A stretch of 64,000 bases of DNA, from contig AP031352.1 of NCBI GenBank assembly GCA_037833965.1, positions 20,812,501-20,876,500 on the forward strand, in the 5' to 3' direction. The DNA is from Marchantia polymorpha subsp. ruderalis (taxonomy: Eukaryota; Streptophyta; Marchantiopsida; Marchantiales; Marchantiaceae). Below the pieces are notes generated by a model. That model did not search any database. It worked only from the letters and a program-made list of their open reading frames with translations, and was not told the origin of the DNA. Both the position numbers and the translations under genes were made by a program. This document shows positions 51,369 to 62,460 of this stretch, in pieces; the stretch's first letter is position 1; each line of letters starts with the position of its first letter.

Positions 51369-54209
51369 TCACATGTGGTATTTCTTCAACCGCCACCCGT
51401 TCACTCGGGTGCCTAACAAATCGCCGGCCAGGTCCGCAAGTTGGATGGATCCATTCGGGAAGACTTCGACAACCCTGTAAGGTCCCATCCACCTTAGGTG
51501 TAGTTTGCCTGGGAATCTGGCATGCCTGCTGTCGTAGAGCAATGCCAAATCACCCGCCTGCAGGAGTACCGGTTTGATCTTTTTATCGTATCTCTCCTTT
51601 CGGCGGAGCTGGATTATCCTGGTGCGATCTTCGGCGTCTCTTCTCCTCTCATCCAGCAGCGTGACTTCCTGTAACCTGTAGAGCTGACTCTCCTCTGCGC
51701 CCATCCTCTGCAAATCCAACGTTCGTTGGGTGGGTACTTCAAATTCGATCGGGAGGATCGGGTGCTGCCCATACACCAGAAAGTATGGTGTCTGTTTGGT
51801 CGTGATCTTCTCAGCTGTGCGGTACGCCCATAGAGCGGCTGCTAGCTTCGTATCCCAGTCGTGAGCGTGATTCACCGTGACCTTGAGTAGTATTTTACAC
51901 AGCAGACCATTGGACTTCTCCGTCAGTCCATTTGCCTTGGGATTGTATGGAGTAGTCTTCCGGTGCTTGATGTGGAAGTACCGTGTCAGATCTTCGATGA
52001 TCTGATTCAGAAAATGCGTGCCCCGGTCGCTGACTAGCTCTAAGGGACATCCGTAGCGTGTGATGATTGACTCAAACAAGAATGCTGCCACTGTGGCAGC
52101 ATCATCCCTTCTGGTGGCTCTGGCCTCTACCATTTTGGTGGCGTAGTCCGTTGCTACCAGAATGTAGCGCCTTCGTGTACTTCTAGTCACTGGTTGTATC
52201 GGCCCTACAAAGTCAATACCCCACTTTTCGAAAGGTGCTAGAGGCATGATGGGAGTCAGGGGCCAGCGTGTTGTAGGCGTCGGTCTCCCCGTCCTCTGGC
52301 AACTGTCGCACTTGCGGATGTAATCGAGAACATCCTTAAACATGGTCGGCCACCAATATCCCGCATTTAGGATCTTTGTGACCGTGTTCCTGGTGGCATA
52401 GTGTCCACCCGCCTCCTCTGTATGCATCGCACTCACTATTCTTGGTACTTCTGATTCCTCCAGGCATCTGCATAAGCGTTCATCCGCCATCTTCTTAAAC
52501 AAAACCCCCTGCTGGAGTTGGTACGGGCCTGCCTTATGAATAAAGACAGTTCGCTGTTCCAAATCCATGCCTTCGGGGCACTGGAGGGTTAACAGATATC
52601 GATACAGGTCGGCATAGCGGGACTCATGTCCTGCAGACAACTGAAATAACTCTTCATCTGGAAAATCGTCCACCAATTCCTCCTCTGTCGGCTGTGTCCA
52701 TAATCGGGACAAGTAATCCGCATTTTCGTGGTGCACCCCTTTTCTGGTCTGGACTGTGTAGGTGAACTCTTGTAGTAACAACACCCACCTGGCGATTCGA
52801 CCGGATAGGTCGGCTTTCTTGACTAGGTGTTGCAATGCGTAGTGGTCCACATGGAACACAAACTCGTAACAGATTAGGTAGTGACGGAACTTCTTACAGG
52901 AGTATACCATCCCCAACGCTTCTCTCTCCGTCGTGGTGTACTTCCGCTCTGCTAGAGACAGCTGTCGGCTCGCGAAGTAGATCGGGTAGTCCTTTTTGTT
53001 GTCATCCTTTTGACTCAGTACTACACCGATGGCGAATGCCGAGGTGTCAACGTAAACATGGAATGGTCGATTCCAGTCTGGACTCCTTAGTACGGGAGCA
53101 GTCGTGAGTTTTGCTTTTAGAGCCTCAAATGCTGACTGCTGGTTCGCACCCCAAGCATAGGGCTCGTCCTTCTTCAACAACTTGGTCAGGTCCGCCGCCA
53201 GTATTGCATACATGTGTATGAATCTTCGGTAGTAGCCCACATGACCCAGGAATGCTCGCAGCTCTCTTAGATTCGTGGGAGGCTCAAGCTCGAGTATAAC
53301 CTTGACCTTCTCGATGTCCACCGCAATGCCGTCTGCCGAGACCCGATGACCCAACAAGATCCCACTAGTCATAAAGAAAAAGCACTTCTCGGGATGCAGT
53401 GATAAACTGCTCTCTCTACATTTATCGAAGGTCTGCTTCAAGTGACTTAAGTGTTCAGACCGTTTCCCAAAGACACAGAAGTCATCTATGAATATTTCCA
53501 GGAACTTCCTCAGTTGTTCCTGAAAGATATTGGTCATCATCCGTTGAAAGGTGGCAGGCGCGTTGCACAGACCGAAGGGCATCTTGTGGTATGCGTAAGT
53601 TCCCCAGTCGGTTGTGAACGTAGTTTTATCCTTGTCCTGTTCACGGATAGACACCTGATTGTAACCTGAGAACCCATCCAGGAAGCTATAACATTCATGT
53701 CCTGCGACATGGTCTAGAATGGCATCCGTGAATGGTAACGGGTGATGATCCTTGCGTGTTGCTGCATTCAACTTCCGGAAATCCTGACACACTCGTATCT
53801 TACCCGTCAACTTCTTGGGTACGATAACAATCGGCGACACCCACTCGCTGCTGAGCACAGGATAAATAATACCAGCGCTCAAGTACTTATCTATCTCCTC
53901 TTTCACTAGCAAGGAGTACTTTGGGTTGAGGCGATACTGGCGCTGTCGTATGGGTACTGAGTCGTCCAGTAAATCGATACGGTGTTCCCCATACCGTGCG
54001 GGTATCCCCTTCATGTCTTCGATCTTCCAGGCGAAAACGTCGACATAATGGCTAAGGAAGGCCTGTACTTTCCTTAGCTCGTCTCCTCTCACTGCGCTTG
54101 ATACCTTCAAGCACTTGCCGGGACTGAGTTGTACTTCGTGACAGTCACTAGGGTCGACAATGCCCTCAGTGTGACTCGTCTCACTCCTTCCCAGTCCCAC
54201 AGTTAATTG
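51369..54209 (-). CDS. pol: Pol (RT-RNaseH-integrase) by readthrough, unit 4
   Basis: 946 codons in frame with gag. Numbering from the GTG at 54200: RT about 85-260 (Asp175; FIDD with Asp239/240), RNase H about 375-500 (Asp385, Glu427, Asp452, Asp495), integrase zinc domain His593-His600-Cys631-Cys634, catalytic core Asp663-x61-Asp725-x35-Glu761 (DD35E), and a C-terminal GPYRV and NGWRLKKYH tail. No chromodomain. The first ATG in the frame is at residue 63, past the start of the conserved FAWKIEDM leader, so independent initiation would lose conserved sequence; fusion to Gag-protease through the UAG is more likely. Its products reverse-transcribe the RNA and integrate the DNA. Confidence 0.94.
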   Translation of the reverse strand, partial: QLTVGLGRSETSHTEGIVDPSDCHEVQLSPGKCLKVSSAVRGDELRKVQAFLSHYVDVFAWKIEDMKGIPARYGEHRIDLLDDSVPIRQRQYRLNPKYSLLVKEEIDKYLSAGIIYPVLSSEWVSPIVIVPKKLTGKIRVCQDFRKLNAATRKDHHPLPFTDAILDHVAGHECYSFLDGFSGYNQVSIREQDKDKTTFTTDWGTYAYHKMPFGLCNAPATFQRMMTNIFQEQLRKFLEIFIDDFCVFGKRSEHLSHLKQTFDKCRESSLSLHPEKCFFFMTSGILLGHRVSADGIAVDIEKVKVILELEPPTNLRELRAFLGHVGYYRRFIHMYAILAADLTKLLKKDEPYAWGANQQSAFEALKAKLTTAPVLRSPDWNRPFHVYVDTSAFAIGVVLSQKDDNKKDYPIYFASRQLSLAERKYTTTEREALGMVYSCKKFRHYLICYEFVFHVDHYALQHLVKKADLSGRIARWVLLLQEFTYTVQTRKGVHHENADYLSRLWTQPTEEELVDDFPDEELFQLSAGHESRYADLYRYLLTLQCPEGMDLEQRTVFIHKAGPYQLQQGVLFKKMADERLCRCLEESEVPRIVSAMHTEEAGGHYATRNTVTKILNAGYWWPTMFKDVLDYIRKCDSCQRTGRPTPTTRWPLTPIMPLAPFEKWGIDFVGPIQPVTRSTRRRYILVATDYATKMVEARATRRDDAATVAAFLFESIITRYGCPLELVSDRGTHFLNQIIEDLTRYFHIKHRKTTPYNPKANGLTEKSNGLLCKILLKVTVNHAHDWDTKLAAALWAYRTAEKITTKQTPYFLVYGQHPILPIEFEVPTQRTLDLQRMGAEESQLYRLQEVTLLDERRRDAEDRTRIIQLRRKERYDKKIKPVLLQAGDLALLYDSRHARFPGKLHLRWMGPYRVVEVFPNGSIQLADLAGDLLGTRVNGWRLKKYHM

Positions 54210-54212
54210 CTA
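54204..54212 (-). promoter_or_regulatory. Leaky stop TAG CAA TTA, unit 4
   Basis: Minus strand GAA TAG CAA TTA ACT GTG. UAG CAR YYA is the known tobamovirus-type readthrough context. Gag and pol share one frame with no frameshift signal needed. Protease lies before the stop, so it would be made in Gag amounts. Confidence 0.8.
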
Positions 54213-57041
54213 TTCATCTTCCGGCTGAATAGCTTCCTGCTCTTCTTCTTCTTCCACCGAACAGCAGGCAACGAATCCCACGAAGTAATCGGATTCGGTA
54301 CCACTGGAATCCGATCGCGCGGTCGACTCACTGTCCTCGCCCGATGTGTAACCTGCACTTGTCGATGGGGTCTCTCCTTCGTGCCTGACCCTATTCCAGG
54401 GCACCGTAATGGTTTTGGTCGGTTCCGAAGGATGAGGAAACTTAAGGCGATGTCTTCGCCAATCACATCTGACTTGTGCACCGTATAGCCATGGTCGCCC
54501 GAGCAGAACGTCATAGCCCTGCTTCATCATCGGTTGAAGGATGATATACGTCAACCGAAAGTCCGCACCCCCGATGGTTGTCTTGACATTGCGCAGCATA
54601 CCTGCAGGCATTCTCCGCGTCTGATCCGCTAATCTCAACACACGCTTCGAGGGTTCGTATTGACTGTACCCCAAGGCTCTCGCTGTATCCTCCGTCATTA
54701 TGTTGACTCCTGATCCAGAGTCGATTGGCACTCTGCGTACACAACACCCTGCGATTTCCACATCGATCTCGGGTGGCCCTTGGTCTTCGCTCTCTACTTG
54801 ATATACTTGAGAGGATGTGGATGCGCGCGGCTTCCGCGGATGCCGTAGCGAAAGCATCAACATTCTCCGATACGTCTTATTGTCCTCCAAGAGCTGCTTG
54901 AACGTGATGTTCACTTTTCGACTCCCGAGATCTTCGACCAAGTCATAGTGGGCGCGTTGGGTCGCCGGGGTCGGCGACGCTCTGCGAGGTTCCACGGTGG
55001 CTGCTAACTTCGCCCCAAGGGAGGAGGTCAGGTCTGGCCGCGGTGGGTCCTTTTGAGTGCGGATCGCTTCCTGCAACAGGTTGGCTACCTCGTTGCGGAT
55101 ATCCGGAGCATAGTCCCGTTTCAGTAGGCGCACTGGCTCGTCCTCGACTGCTGTCTGGGGGCGCACTGCTGGTGCCTCTCTCGTAGCCGAAGACTTCCGA
55201 GCAGGTCGCAAGTCGGACTTGCTGGATGTCTTCTCCTTCCCTTTTCTCGTCCGGTCGTCGGTTCTCCGTTCGTGCTTGCGAGTGTCACGCTCTTGCTCCT
55301 TCGATTTCTTGGAACTACGAGTTTCGACCCGTGCGCACATGACCTCTTCAGCCGGCCATTCTTCGTCTTCGCCATCCCCGTCTGAACCTACTTCGACCTG
55401 GTTAACTTGCACGTCCTCCTTGGCAGGAGTGTTCACAAATCGTACCGCTGGCCGAGGGACTGGTGGCTGATCACACTCTGGCGCAGTGTGCCCGACCTTC
55501 TTGCAATTACTACATGTCGGAGCATAATCGTTTCGCCTTTTTGGATGGGGACACTGCGGTGAGAAGTGCCCAACTTCCCCGCAATTATAACAAGCTCGCG
55601 GTGGCGGTGGGTCAAACGTCCCTGGAGGTGCTCTCCGCCTCACAGGTACCGTAGTGGCCCGATCCACCGGAATATATCGTGGGACTTGCATTGCTGAAAC
55701 TGCAGGAGGGGTAGGGACCGACTGGACGGCGTAGGCTGTCTCTTCGCTAGCCTCTCCATAGTACTGAGGGTGCTCTCCATAGTACGGTTGCGCCCACTCT
55801 ACTGCGTTGACTGGATATGACGGCCGGGTGGTAAGGCACTCGGTGTTTGCATGTCCCACCGCCCCGCACGTAGTACACCATAAGTTCGCTCGCACTCTCC
55901 CGGGTGATTTTCTGCGATCATGCCCGCCTACCACTTGAACCTTGAGATCGGCGAAGTCCTTCACAAGGGTCTCCATCTTCGAAGCTATATCTCCCGGCGC
56001 TCTGTCCGTAGTCACTCGTCGGATGCCCTTTTTCTTTGCTGACCCATGCTTCTTCCTCTTCTTCTCCTCCTCCGACGATGAGGTTTCCTCTTCCTCGGAT
56101 GAAGAACGGTTCTCGTCCGAAGACGATTCCTCCGATGACGGAGTTGTACCTCTACGTCGTCTCCGCCCTCCCTTCGGTTTTCGTTCCTTCGACTCCCGTC
56201 TCTCTCTCCCTCTTCGGTTGAGAGTGGAAGTTTCGAAGGCTTCTGCCGATGCAATCACATCCTCAATAGTGTCGCACTTGCTACGTCGGCAAAAAGTCTC
56301 CATCTCCCTAGTTAAACCGGTCACGTACCAATCCACAGCTTGTTGTACCGAGAAAGGGGACCCTGGTCCTGTTTTCGGTATTCTGTCGAGGAGGTCCAGA
56401 AATCTCTCAGTGTAGTCACGCAGACTCTCCTTCTTCTCTCGCTGCAAATTACGTAACTTTGTCAAAACCCGGCTGTCGTAGCCGAGCTCGCGGAAGCGGC
56501 GAAGGAATTTCTCCTTCAGCTGGGCCCATGTTGTCAACCCAGTCGGATCGATGCTCTCGTGATTGTACCAACTCCTCGCTTTCTTCCGCAGAAGGCTTGG
56601 AAAGATCCTTAGTCGGTCGTCGTCTGCGATCTCGCGATTGGCAATAGACACCGACTCGAATAACTTGATGTATGAATCTGCATCGTCGTCATCCCCACTC
56701 CCTTTGTACTTCGGGTAGGAATGTTTAGTAATCGGTTGAGGTAGCCGCACATTGGCTTGTCCGTCCGCCATCGGTGTGTCTGTCGACGGTTCTCGGGCGG
56801 TCGGTTCTACTTCACTAGGCGGGTCCGTACAAGGAATATCTAGTAGAACTGTAAGCACCAAGTTTGGTTCCGAGTCGCCGGGGGTAGTTTCCCCAAGGAT
56901 GTCGGCCGAACTAGGCTTAGGTACTCTTTTTGGTGTTTTCTTGTTTTGACGCCGTGTCTCTTCCACGGCCTTCTCTGAATCTCGTCGGAACTTGCGGACA
57001 GCTCTAGCACTTAGGTTGCTCCCGCCAGCCCCAGTCGACAT
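54210..57041 (-). CDS. gag: Gag-protease polyprotein, unit 4 (943 aa)
   Basis: Residues 1-100 are basic and then Pro/Ser-rich. About 105-270: retrotransposon Gag capsid domain (YPKYKGSGDDDDADSYIKLF; WAQLKEKFLRRF). About 275-345: Arg/Lys- and Ser/Glu-rich stretch. Three C-x2-C-x4-H-x4-C knuckles: C389-C402, C484-C497, C510-C523, for RNA binding. Basic/acidic linker 540-680. Aspartic protease about 755-870 with Asp774-Ser-Gly and LLGRPWL (846-852). Acidic C-terminus ending at the leaky UAG. Start chosen as the first ATG in frame after the PBS. Forms the particle and processes it. Confidence 0.95.
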   Translation of the reverse strand: MSTGAGGSNLSARAVRKFRRDSEKAVEETRRQNKKTPKRVPKPSSADILGETTPGDSEPNLVLTVLLDIPCTDPPSEVEPTAREPSTDTPMADGQANVRLPQPITKHSYPKYKGSGDDDDADSYIKLFESVSIANREIADDDRLRIFPSLLRKKARSWYNHESIDPTGLTTWAQLKEKFLRRFRELGYDSRVLTKLRNLQREKKESLRDYTERFLDLLDRIPKTGPGSPFSVQQAVDWYVTGLTREMETFCRRSKCDTIEDVIASAEAFETSTLNRRGRERRESKERKPKGGRRRRRGTTPSSEESSSDENRSSSEEEETSSSEEEKKRKKHGSAKKKGIRRVTTDRAPGDIASKMETLVKDFADLKVQVVGGHDRRKSPGRVRANLWCTTCGAVGHANTECLTTRPSYPVNAVEWAQPYYGEHPQYYGEASEETAYAVQSVPTPPAVSAMQVPRYIPVDRATTVPVRRRAPPGTFDPPPPRACYNCGEVGHFSPQCPHPKRRNDYAPTCSNCKKVGHTAPECDQPPVPRPAVRFVNTPAKEDVQVNQVEVGSDGDGEDEEWPAEEVMCARVETRSSKKSKEQERDTRKHERRTDDRTRKGKEKTSSKSDLRPARKSSATREAPAVRPQTAVEDEPVRLLKRDYAPDIRNEVANLLQEAIRTQKDPPRPDLTSSLGAKLAATVEPRRASPTPATQRAHYDLVEDLGSRKVNITFKQLLEDNKTYRRMLMLSLRHPRKPRASTSSQVYQVESEDQGPPEIDVEIAGCCVRRVPIDSGSGVNIMTEDTARALGYSQYEPSKRVLRLADQTRRMPAGMLRNVKTTIGGADFRLTYIILQPMMKQGYDVLLGRPWLYGAQVRCDWRRHRLKFPHPSEPTKTITVPWNRVRHEGETPSTSAGYTSGEDSESTARSDSSGTESDYFVGFVACCSVEEEEEQEAIQPEDE

Positions 57042-57088
57042 TCACCGAGCATGGCTGCTCGTAAAAACCCCGGTGTTGACGCAACTGT

Positions 57089-57105
57089 CCCCGGCAGCGG
57101 CGCCA
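57089..57105 (-). promoter_or_regulatory. Primer-binding site, unit 4
   Basis: TGGCGCCGCTGCCGGGG on the minus strand, 22 nt from the end of LTR L5. Confidence 0.8.
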
Positions 57106-58069
57106 AAAAGAAGTTGTCGGCTTCTTATGTAATAACCCACTAAAGGCTAAAACTGCAATATAGTGGTAGAAAGGTCGAACCCACAGGGACAGAGGAACAC
57201 ACAGGGTACAAAGTGTCACGTTTTAACAGACTATTGAGGAGTTTGAATTCTCAGGCGACTGTCACTCCCAGAAATACTGCAAGTGTCCACTCGGAGCGCA
57301 CTCGGAGGTCGCACAGTGCAGCGTAACACACACACACACACACCTGAAACTACAGAAACACAACCCAGAGATCCGTTAGGACCTCTACTTCAAGATTTCA
57401 GGGGGAAAGTCTCTCACGAGCACACTCGGCAAAGCTGCGGGCAGTGACTTCCAACTCCGGCTTTTACAACGCTTCCACTAGCTTACTGCTAGTGTAGGAA
57501 ACCCGGTTTGGACTACCTACTTCGGATCGAAGTCACTCAGACGCGGTGAACAACACTCTCAACTCACAAAACGCGTAGAGAACACAGGTCCGCACTGAAG
57601 GACTCACTGAGAAACCTTCCAGTAACACAACAACAGTCTATTGAGGAGTTTGAATTCTCAGGCACTTGTCATTCCCAGAAATACTACAGGGGTTACCCTC
57701 AAGGCACCTGCTGCAGCGTAACCTGAATTTACAACCAAGGCTTACACGAAGTAGCAAAACTTCACTTTGGCATTCAGGGGAAAAATCCCAAGGAGTACAA
57801 TCAGAAAGAAACACTCAAAGGTGTAGGGGCGAAACTGTTCAAGTATCTAACTAGTCACTGGCTCTGAGCATCGGCAGTCACCCGCAGGTGCAGATCCGAA
57901 CTACTCAAGTCTCTAACCAATGTACTAGCTCTGAACATTCGGCCGAAGGCCTTCAGCTACAAAATGCGGAACGCTAAGTTGTAACTCCTCGTGCGTGGTG
58001 ACAGAACTCAAGGACACAAACACGCAAAGGAAATGGGTTCCTGATCTGCACTTCTGATGGGAAAGAACC

Positions 58070-58098
58070 CCAGGCAAAACGCCTGGAACTATTTTATA
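58070..58098 (-). promoter_or_regulatory. LTR core promoter: TATA box plus hairpin, L5
   Basis: TATAAAA at 58098-58092 and hairpin CCAGGC-GTTTT-GCCTGG at 58086-58070. Drives unit 4. Confidence 0.72.
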
Positions 58099-58134
58099 CC
58101 TTCTAAGTCCTACCTAACACTACACTGCACTACG

Positions 58135-61036
58135 CTACACGCCTGCACGGAACCACGCTACACTACACTCCGCGGAACCTGTACTGCGTCTCCTGCGCGG
58201 CCGACTGCCGCGCACTAACTCCCTACCCTGCCAATCTTCCGCTCGACTGCGCAGTCCCAGACGCTGCAACGCCGCGGTCACTTCCACTTCGAGGGCGGAC
58301 ATGGTATCCTGTGCCTTCGACAGAAAGGCCTCGAGCTTCTTCGCTACCTTCCGCCGACTCCTACTGTCGCCTGACAACAACCCGGCTGCGCGCAATTCAA
58401 ACTCACGCAGTGTGAGTTTCTCCTGCGCCTTTACTTCCCAGTGGGCGTAGCCCTTGAGACAGTGGGCGACTCGCCTCGCCGTCTCCACCTTCGTGCGATC
58501 CGCCTCCTTCCTGCGATCCTCTTCAATCGTTACTAATTGCGATTCGGCTTCAGCACGTTGCGCTCTCAATTCGCCACACTCTGACTGCAAACTGCGGATT
58601 AATTCTTCATCCGCCTGCCGTGCGAGCTGACATTGTTCCAACAACCGCGTCTGTCGCACGAGCTCCTCTGACAAAATCCGATTCTGGGCCTGCTCAGAAT
58701 CGAGTGCTTCCTTGACCTTCACCTGCTCCTTGGTGAGCTCGCCCAGTTTCTCATCCTTCATCTTCTCGGAGTGCTTGTAGAATTTCTGATTAAGCTTGTA
58801 CTGTCCCCATAAGCACTCATGCTTCTCCTTCAAGTCCCTCAACTCCTGGTCCACTCTAGCTAATAGCTTGCTGGTGTGGACTTTAGTGCGAGTCCGCCTG
58901 CGCACTAATTCGATGTAAGATCCCGGCTGGAGTGGGTCGGCGTATTTATCGACCTTGCGATCCAAGTACCGCAGCAACGGAATCACTTGCTCAGAGAGCG
59001 CCGCCGCCGGCGCTCCAACAATTTCCTCCTCCTCCTCCTCGGTGTCTTCTGCTCCTGACATTTCTTCCGTGGAGCCTCCGTCGTCATCATCCGAGTGGAG
59101 AATTTCAGTCGCCATTGATTGCGTCGGCGACTGCCCCGAGTGGGGCTGCACGTCCTCGACGTGTGCTGCCTGCGAAGGCACGGCTGCAGCCTCGCTGCTT
59201 GTCGCCAAAATTTCTAAGGCGGAAGGCGAATGTATCCGAGCGGCATCCCCTTCGCTCGCTGGTTGATTGCCTACCGCATTCTCTCTGTCGCCGTCGTCCG
59301 TCGCCGAAGGCGATTGAGCGGAGGGTGGCTGCGCGGGGTTGAATTGCGCGTCGCGCATCGAGATTTCATCCCGCGGACAGTCACTCCGCTCCGTCGTCTG
59401 CTGCTCCCTCGATCGGTCCGTGGGGGCTGTGCCTGGCCCGTGCGCAGGCGCATTTGCCGGCGCCTTGTCCGTCGCAGGCGTAGCGCCGCGGACCTCTATC
59501 GCCGAAGGCGACATGGCCGGGGGCCGCACGCCCGATGTTCCTTGGCCTATAGGCCCTACCGCCGAAGGCGCATCTATCGGCGGACTTCCCGCCGATGGTG
59601 CGGCCTCCGCACGCTCTCTGCTCGTATCTCCTCGGCTCGAAGGCCCTGGCGCCGAAGGCGCGAATTGCGGCGCGTGGTGCGCCGGTGGGTCTGGCCCCGA
59701 GGGTCGGTGTCTCGTAGGCGGTTCTTCCGCCGGCTCCTTCCCCTTCCTACGTTGGAACGGGGGTGATTCTTGCCTGTGCACAGGCGGCACGTGCGGAGGT
59801 GTTCTGTGCACAGGTGACCTGTGCACAGGCGACCTGTGCACAGGTGAGCGCCTGTGCACAGGCGGACTGCTCCTTCCCACGCGTAAGCGTAGATCCACGT
59901 CCACTTGCGTTCGCCGGTCCGCGGAGGCTCGTCCGTCCGCGGAGGTTCGCCTGTGCGCAAACGGAACCTCTGTCCGCATCGCACGTGGTAACTCCGGAGG
60001 CCCTTGGCCCGTAGGCGGCCTCTCTCCCGACGAGGTTGCAGCGTGGCCCGTCGCTCCTGCGGCCGTCCGCGCTTCCTCTCGCCTCTCTGGCGACGCACTT
60101 CCTATCTCCGTCGCAATCGTCGCCGTGTCTGCACTGTCAGCTGGTAACACCAGTCTGCGTGCCTTCTGCTTCGGCCGGCTGTATGGCTCGCACAGCGGCC
60201 GCGGTCGAATGGGAGCAGAGGGTTCTTGATGCTGCTCCTCTTCAGACTCTTCTCTCCATCGCCGCTTCCGCGGCACTCGCGCCGCAGGGGTGTGTCTCCC
60301 TTCGTCTCTCCGTCTTGATGGGGTAGAAGTCGGGGACTCCTCTGCGTCAGTATCGACCTCGTTCTCCCGCACATACTTCCCGGGATGGTCGATGGACAAT
60401 GGCGGAAAATGTTCAAGCTCCGCCGCTGTCAAACAATTCCGCTGTCGATAAAAATTGATGAGGAAAGGAGAAAGATGGTTTAGAGTTCCCCCCCTTCTCC
60501 TCAAACGCGTGCTGTCGCATCACCCTGTGCAGGATGCTCGCCCAGTGAATGGGAGTTCCCTCGATGACGCACTCCACAAAAGAGACCTGCCACAATGTGA
60601 TGTAGCAGGCACGGTGCGGCTGCAGTAATTGCATCAGCGCCGCGGACAAAGTCCGGCGAAATCGATCCTTGTAATCACGGGTCCTGTACCCATTCTTGGT
60701 TGACCTCCCGGTCTTGAACAGCTCCACAAATTGCGCCTCTTCTTGCTTGGTCACCTTGATGCTCTCGCTGTCGAAAAGGAGATGCCCTGGCATGCCAGCA
60801 CATCTTCCCAACGCCTGCGCCCAATCTTGGACTGTCCACCGATCAACATGCGGACGCAATCCGCGCGAGGGTGGTCCCTGTGGCTCTAGCCACTCGCGCA
60901 CCATATTCGCGCAGATGTAATTCCATCCCCATAGCAGGAAATCGAGCTTTCTTGCTATTAAGCGCTCTTCGAAAGCGCGCAGCCCGTTCTGCGGCAGGCG
61001 AAGTGGCACCATCCGCAATCTGCTCGGTCTCGTCAT
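58135..61036 (-). CDS. LTR-borne U3 protein, L5 (one +1 frameshift)
   Basis: ATG 61036; seven-G run at 60494-60488, shared with L3 and L4; first frame ends 60413, second frame to 58135. One residue differs from L3/L4 (Phe for Ser in the MRDAQ-NPAQ stretch, from the 59342 change). Confidence 0.8.
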
Positions 61037-62423
61037 TGCGTTCCTGGGGTTCGCTCGCCCGCTCATTCTACTTCCGCACTGTCCGCGTTTCTTTCTCTCT
61101 CGGCAAACTCTAATCGCTCTCAATTCCAAATCACGCGCACTCACTCCTTCCTCAATCAACAAGAAATCTCCTGTGTGGCGGCGTCGAGAATGGTCCGCAG
61201 CCAGCAGATGGATGCGCGCAGCGCGCACAAGAGATTGGAATCGCGAATTCAAGAATGGGACGTTCTCCGCCGCCCGGTCGATTAAACTCTCACGCTCGAA
61301 TTGGCGGATTTGAACTCCGCGAGCGTGTCGCCCTGCGGACATGGGGGCGTAGCGCCGAAGGCGAGTTTTCCGCCTTGCGCGGTACACTTGTTCGTACCGC
61401 CCCTCGGCCAATCTCCTTCTGCCTTGACGCGTGTGTCCGCATGTCGGACAAAAATTCAACTCCTGCCTGTGCGTAGGCAGGGGCCTCGGCGGATTCTCCG
61501 CCGGCGCGGAACTTGAACATCCTCCTGTGCACAGGCGCTCGCCTGTGCGCAGGCGAATTCCGTCCGCGGCGCTGCGCTGGCGCGGAAGGCGTTGACCGTG
61601 GTCAGCCGTCTCCGTCCAGTCTGTCCGTTCCTTGTCTCTCCGTCGGCGCTTCCGCCGCCGCAACTCCGTCCGTCCAAGAGCGCATCCACCCGTGCCGTCC
61701 GCACGGTCCGTACCTGTTGGATTACTCTGGCGGCTCTTCCGACGTACGCGGCGCTGCGCTGGCGCGGAAGGCGCCGTACACTTTCTACCTCACAAGGCGC
61801 ATTTCTAGGGCCCAATGCGGATTTTCCGCCGACGCCGAAGTGCCTGTGCACAGGCGTTCGCCTGTGCGTAGGCGCACTTCGCGCCTTCCCTAACCCTACT
61901 TCGCCTGTGCACAGGCGAACGCCTTCGTCCGCGCATAGGACAAAACTTGAATCCCCCTTCTGCGTAGGCGGAATTCGCGCCGGTGGCGAACTCCTTCCGC
62001 CGTAGGCGACCGCCTCCGTTTCTTCCAGTAGCGATAACTCCCTAAGTCCTCGTCCGTTCCAAGCGTTCTTGGGCTCGTTGGAATCAGCGCGTCGAGCTCT
62101 TTCCAACGGGATCCTAACTTGGTCAAGGCGCCTGAGGGTTGACCTAATTACGGGGGTTTCCCTACAGCCGCGGACGCAACCTCCGAAGGCGGGTTTTGCG
62201 CCTTGCGCCGTAGAGATCCTAACTGCGGAGCTCGCAGGGAGGGTGGTGCCTGTCCTTACTGCGGCACCCCAAATCCCAGATTCTACAAGATCCCTCGAGA
62301 ATCCCCGCGATCTTCCGGATTCACTCTGTTTTGATGTACCGAAGGCTATTTACAATGCTGCCAGGGTACAGTTTTCCAAAAATGTTTTGATCTCCTCAAA
62401 ATTGCCAAAAGTGGGGTACCACA

Positions 62424-62436
62424 TGCCCCCCTCCTC
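62424..62436 (-). promoter_or_regulatory. Polypurine tract, unit 5
   Basis: Minus-strand GAGGAGGGGGGCA directly before LTR L5. Confidence 0.88.
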
Positions 62437-62460
62437 AATTGTGAGCGCCCACGCGAACAC

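Larger units (their letters stand above)
57128..62423 (-). mobile_element. Array LTR L5, complete (5,296 bp)
   Basis: Differs from L4 at two noted positions: A at 59342 (G at 48250) and T at 59434 (C at 48342), both transitions. Otherwise the same layout; U3 head 61037-62423 without a recognised gene. Confidence 0.95.

Noticed and set aside
51369-51600. Chromodomain at the integrase C-terminus
   Set aside because: The tail has only GPYRV and NGWRLKKYH motifs, as in Tat/Athila; the aromatic cage pattern of a chromodomain is not present.
54200-54202. Independent GTG start for pol
   Set aside because: GTG initiation is not expected in a plant nuclear transcript, and the same frame is joined to gag by a readthrough-type stop.
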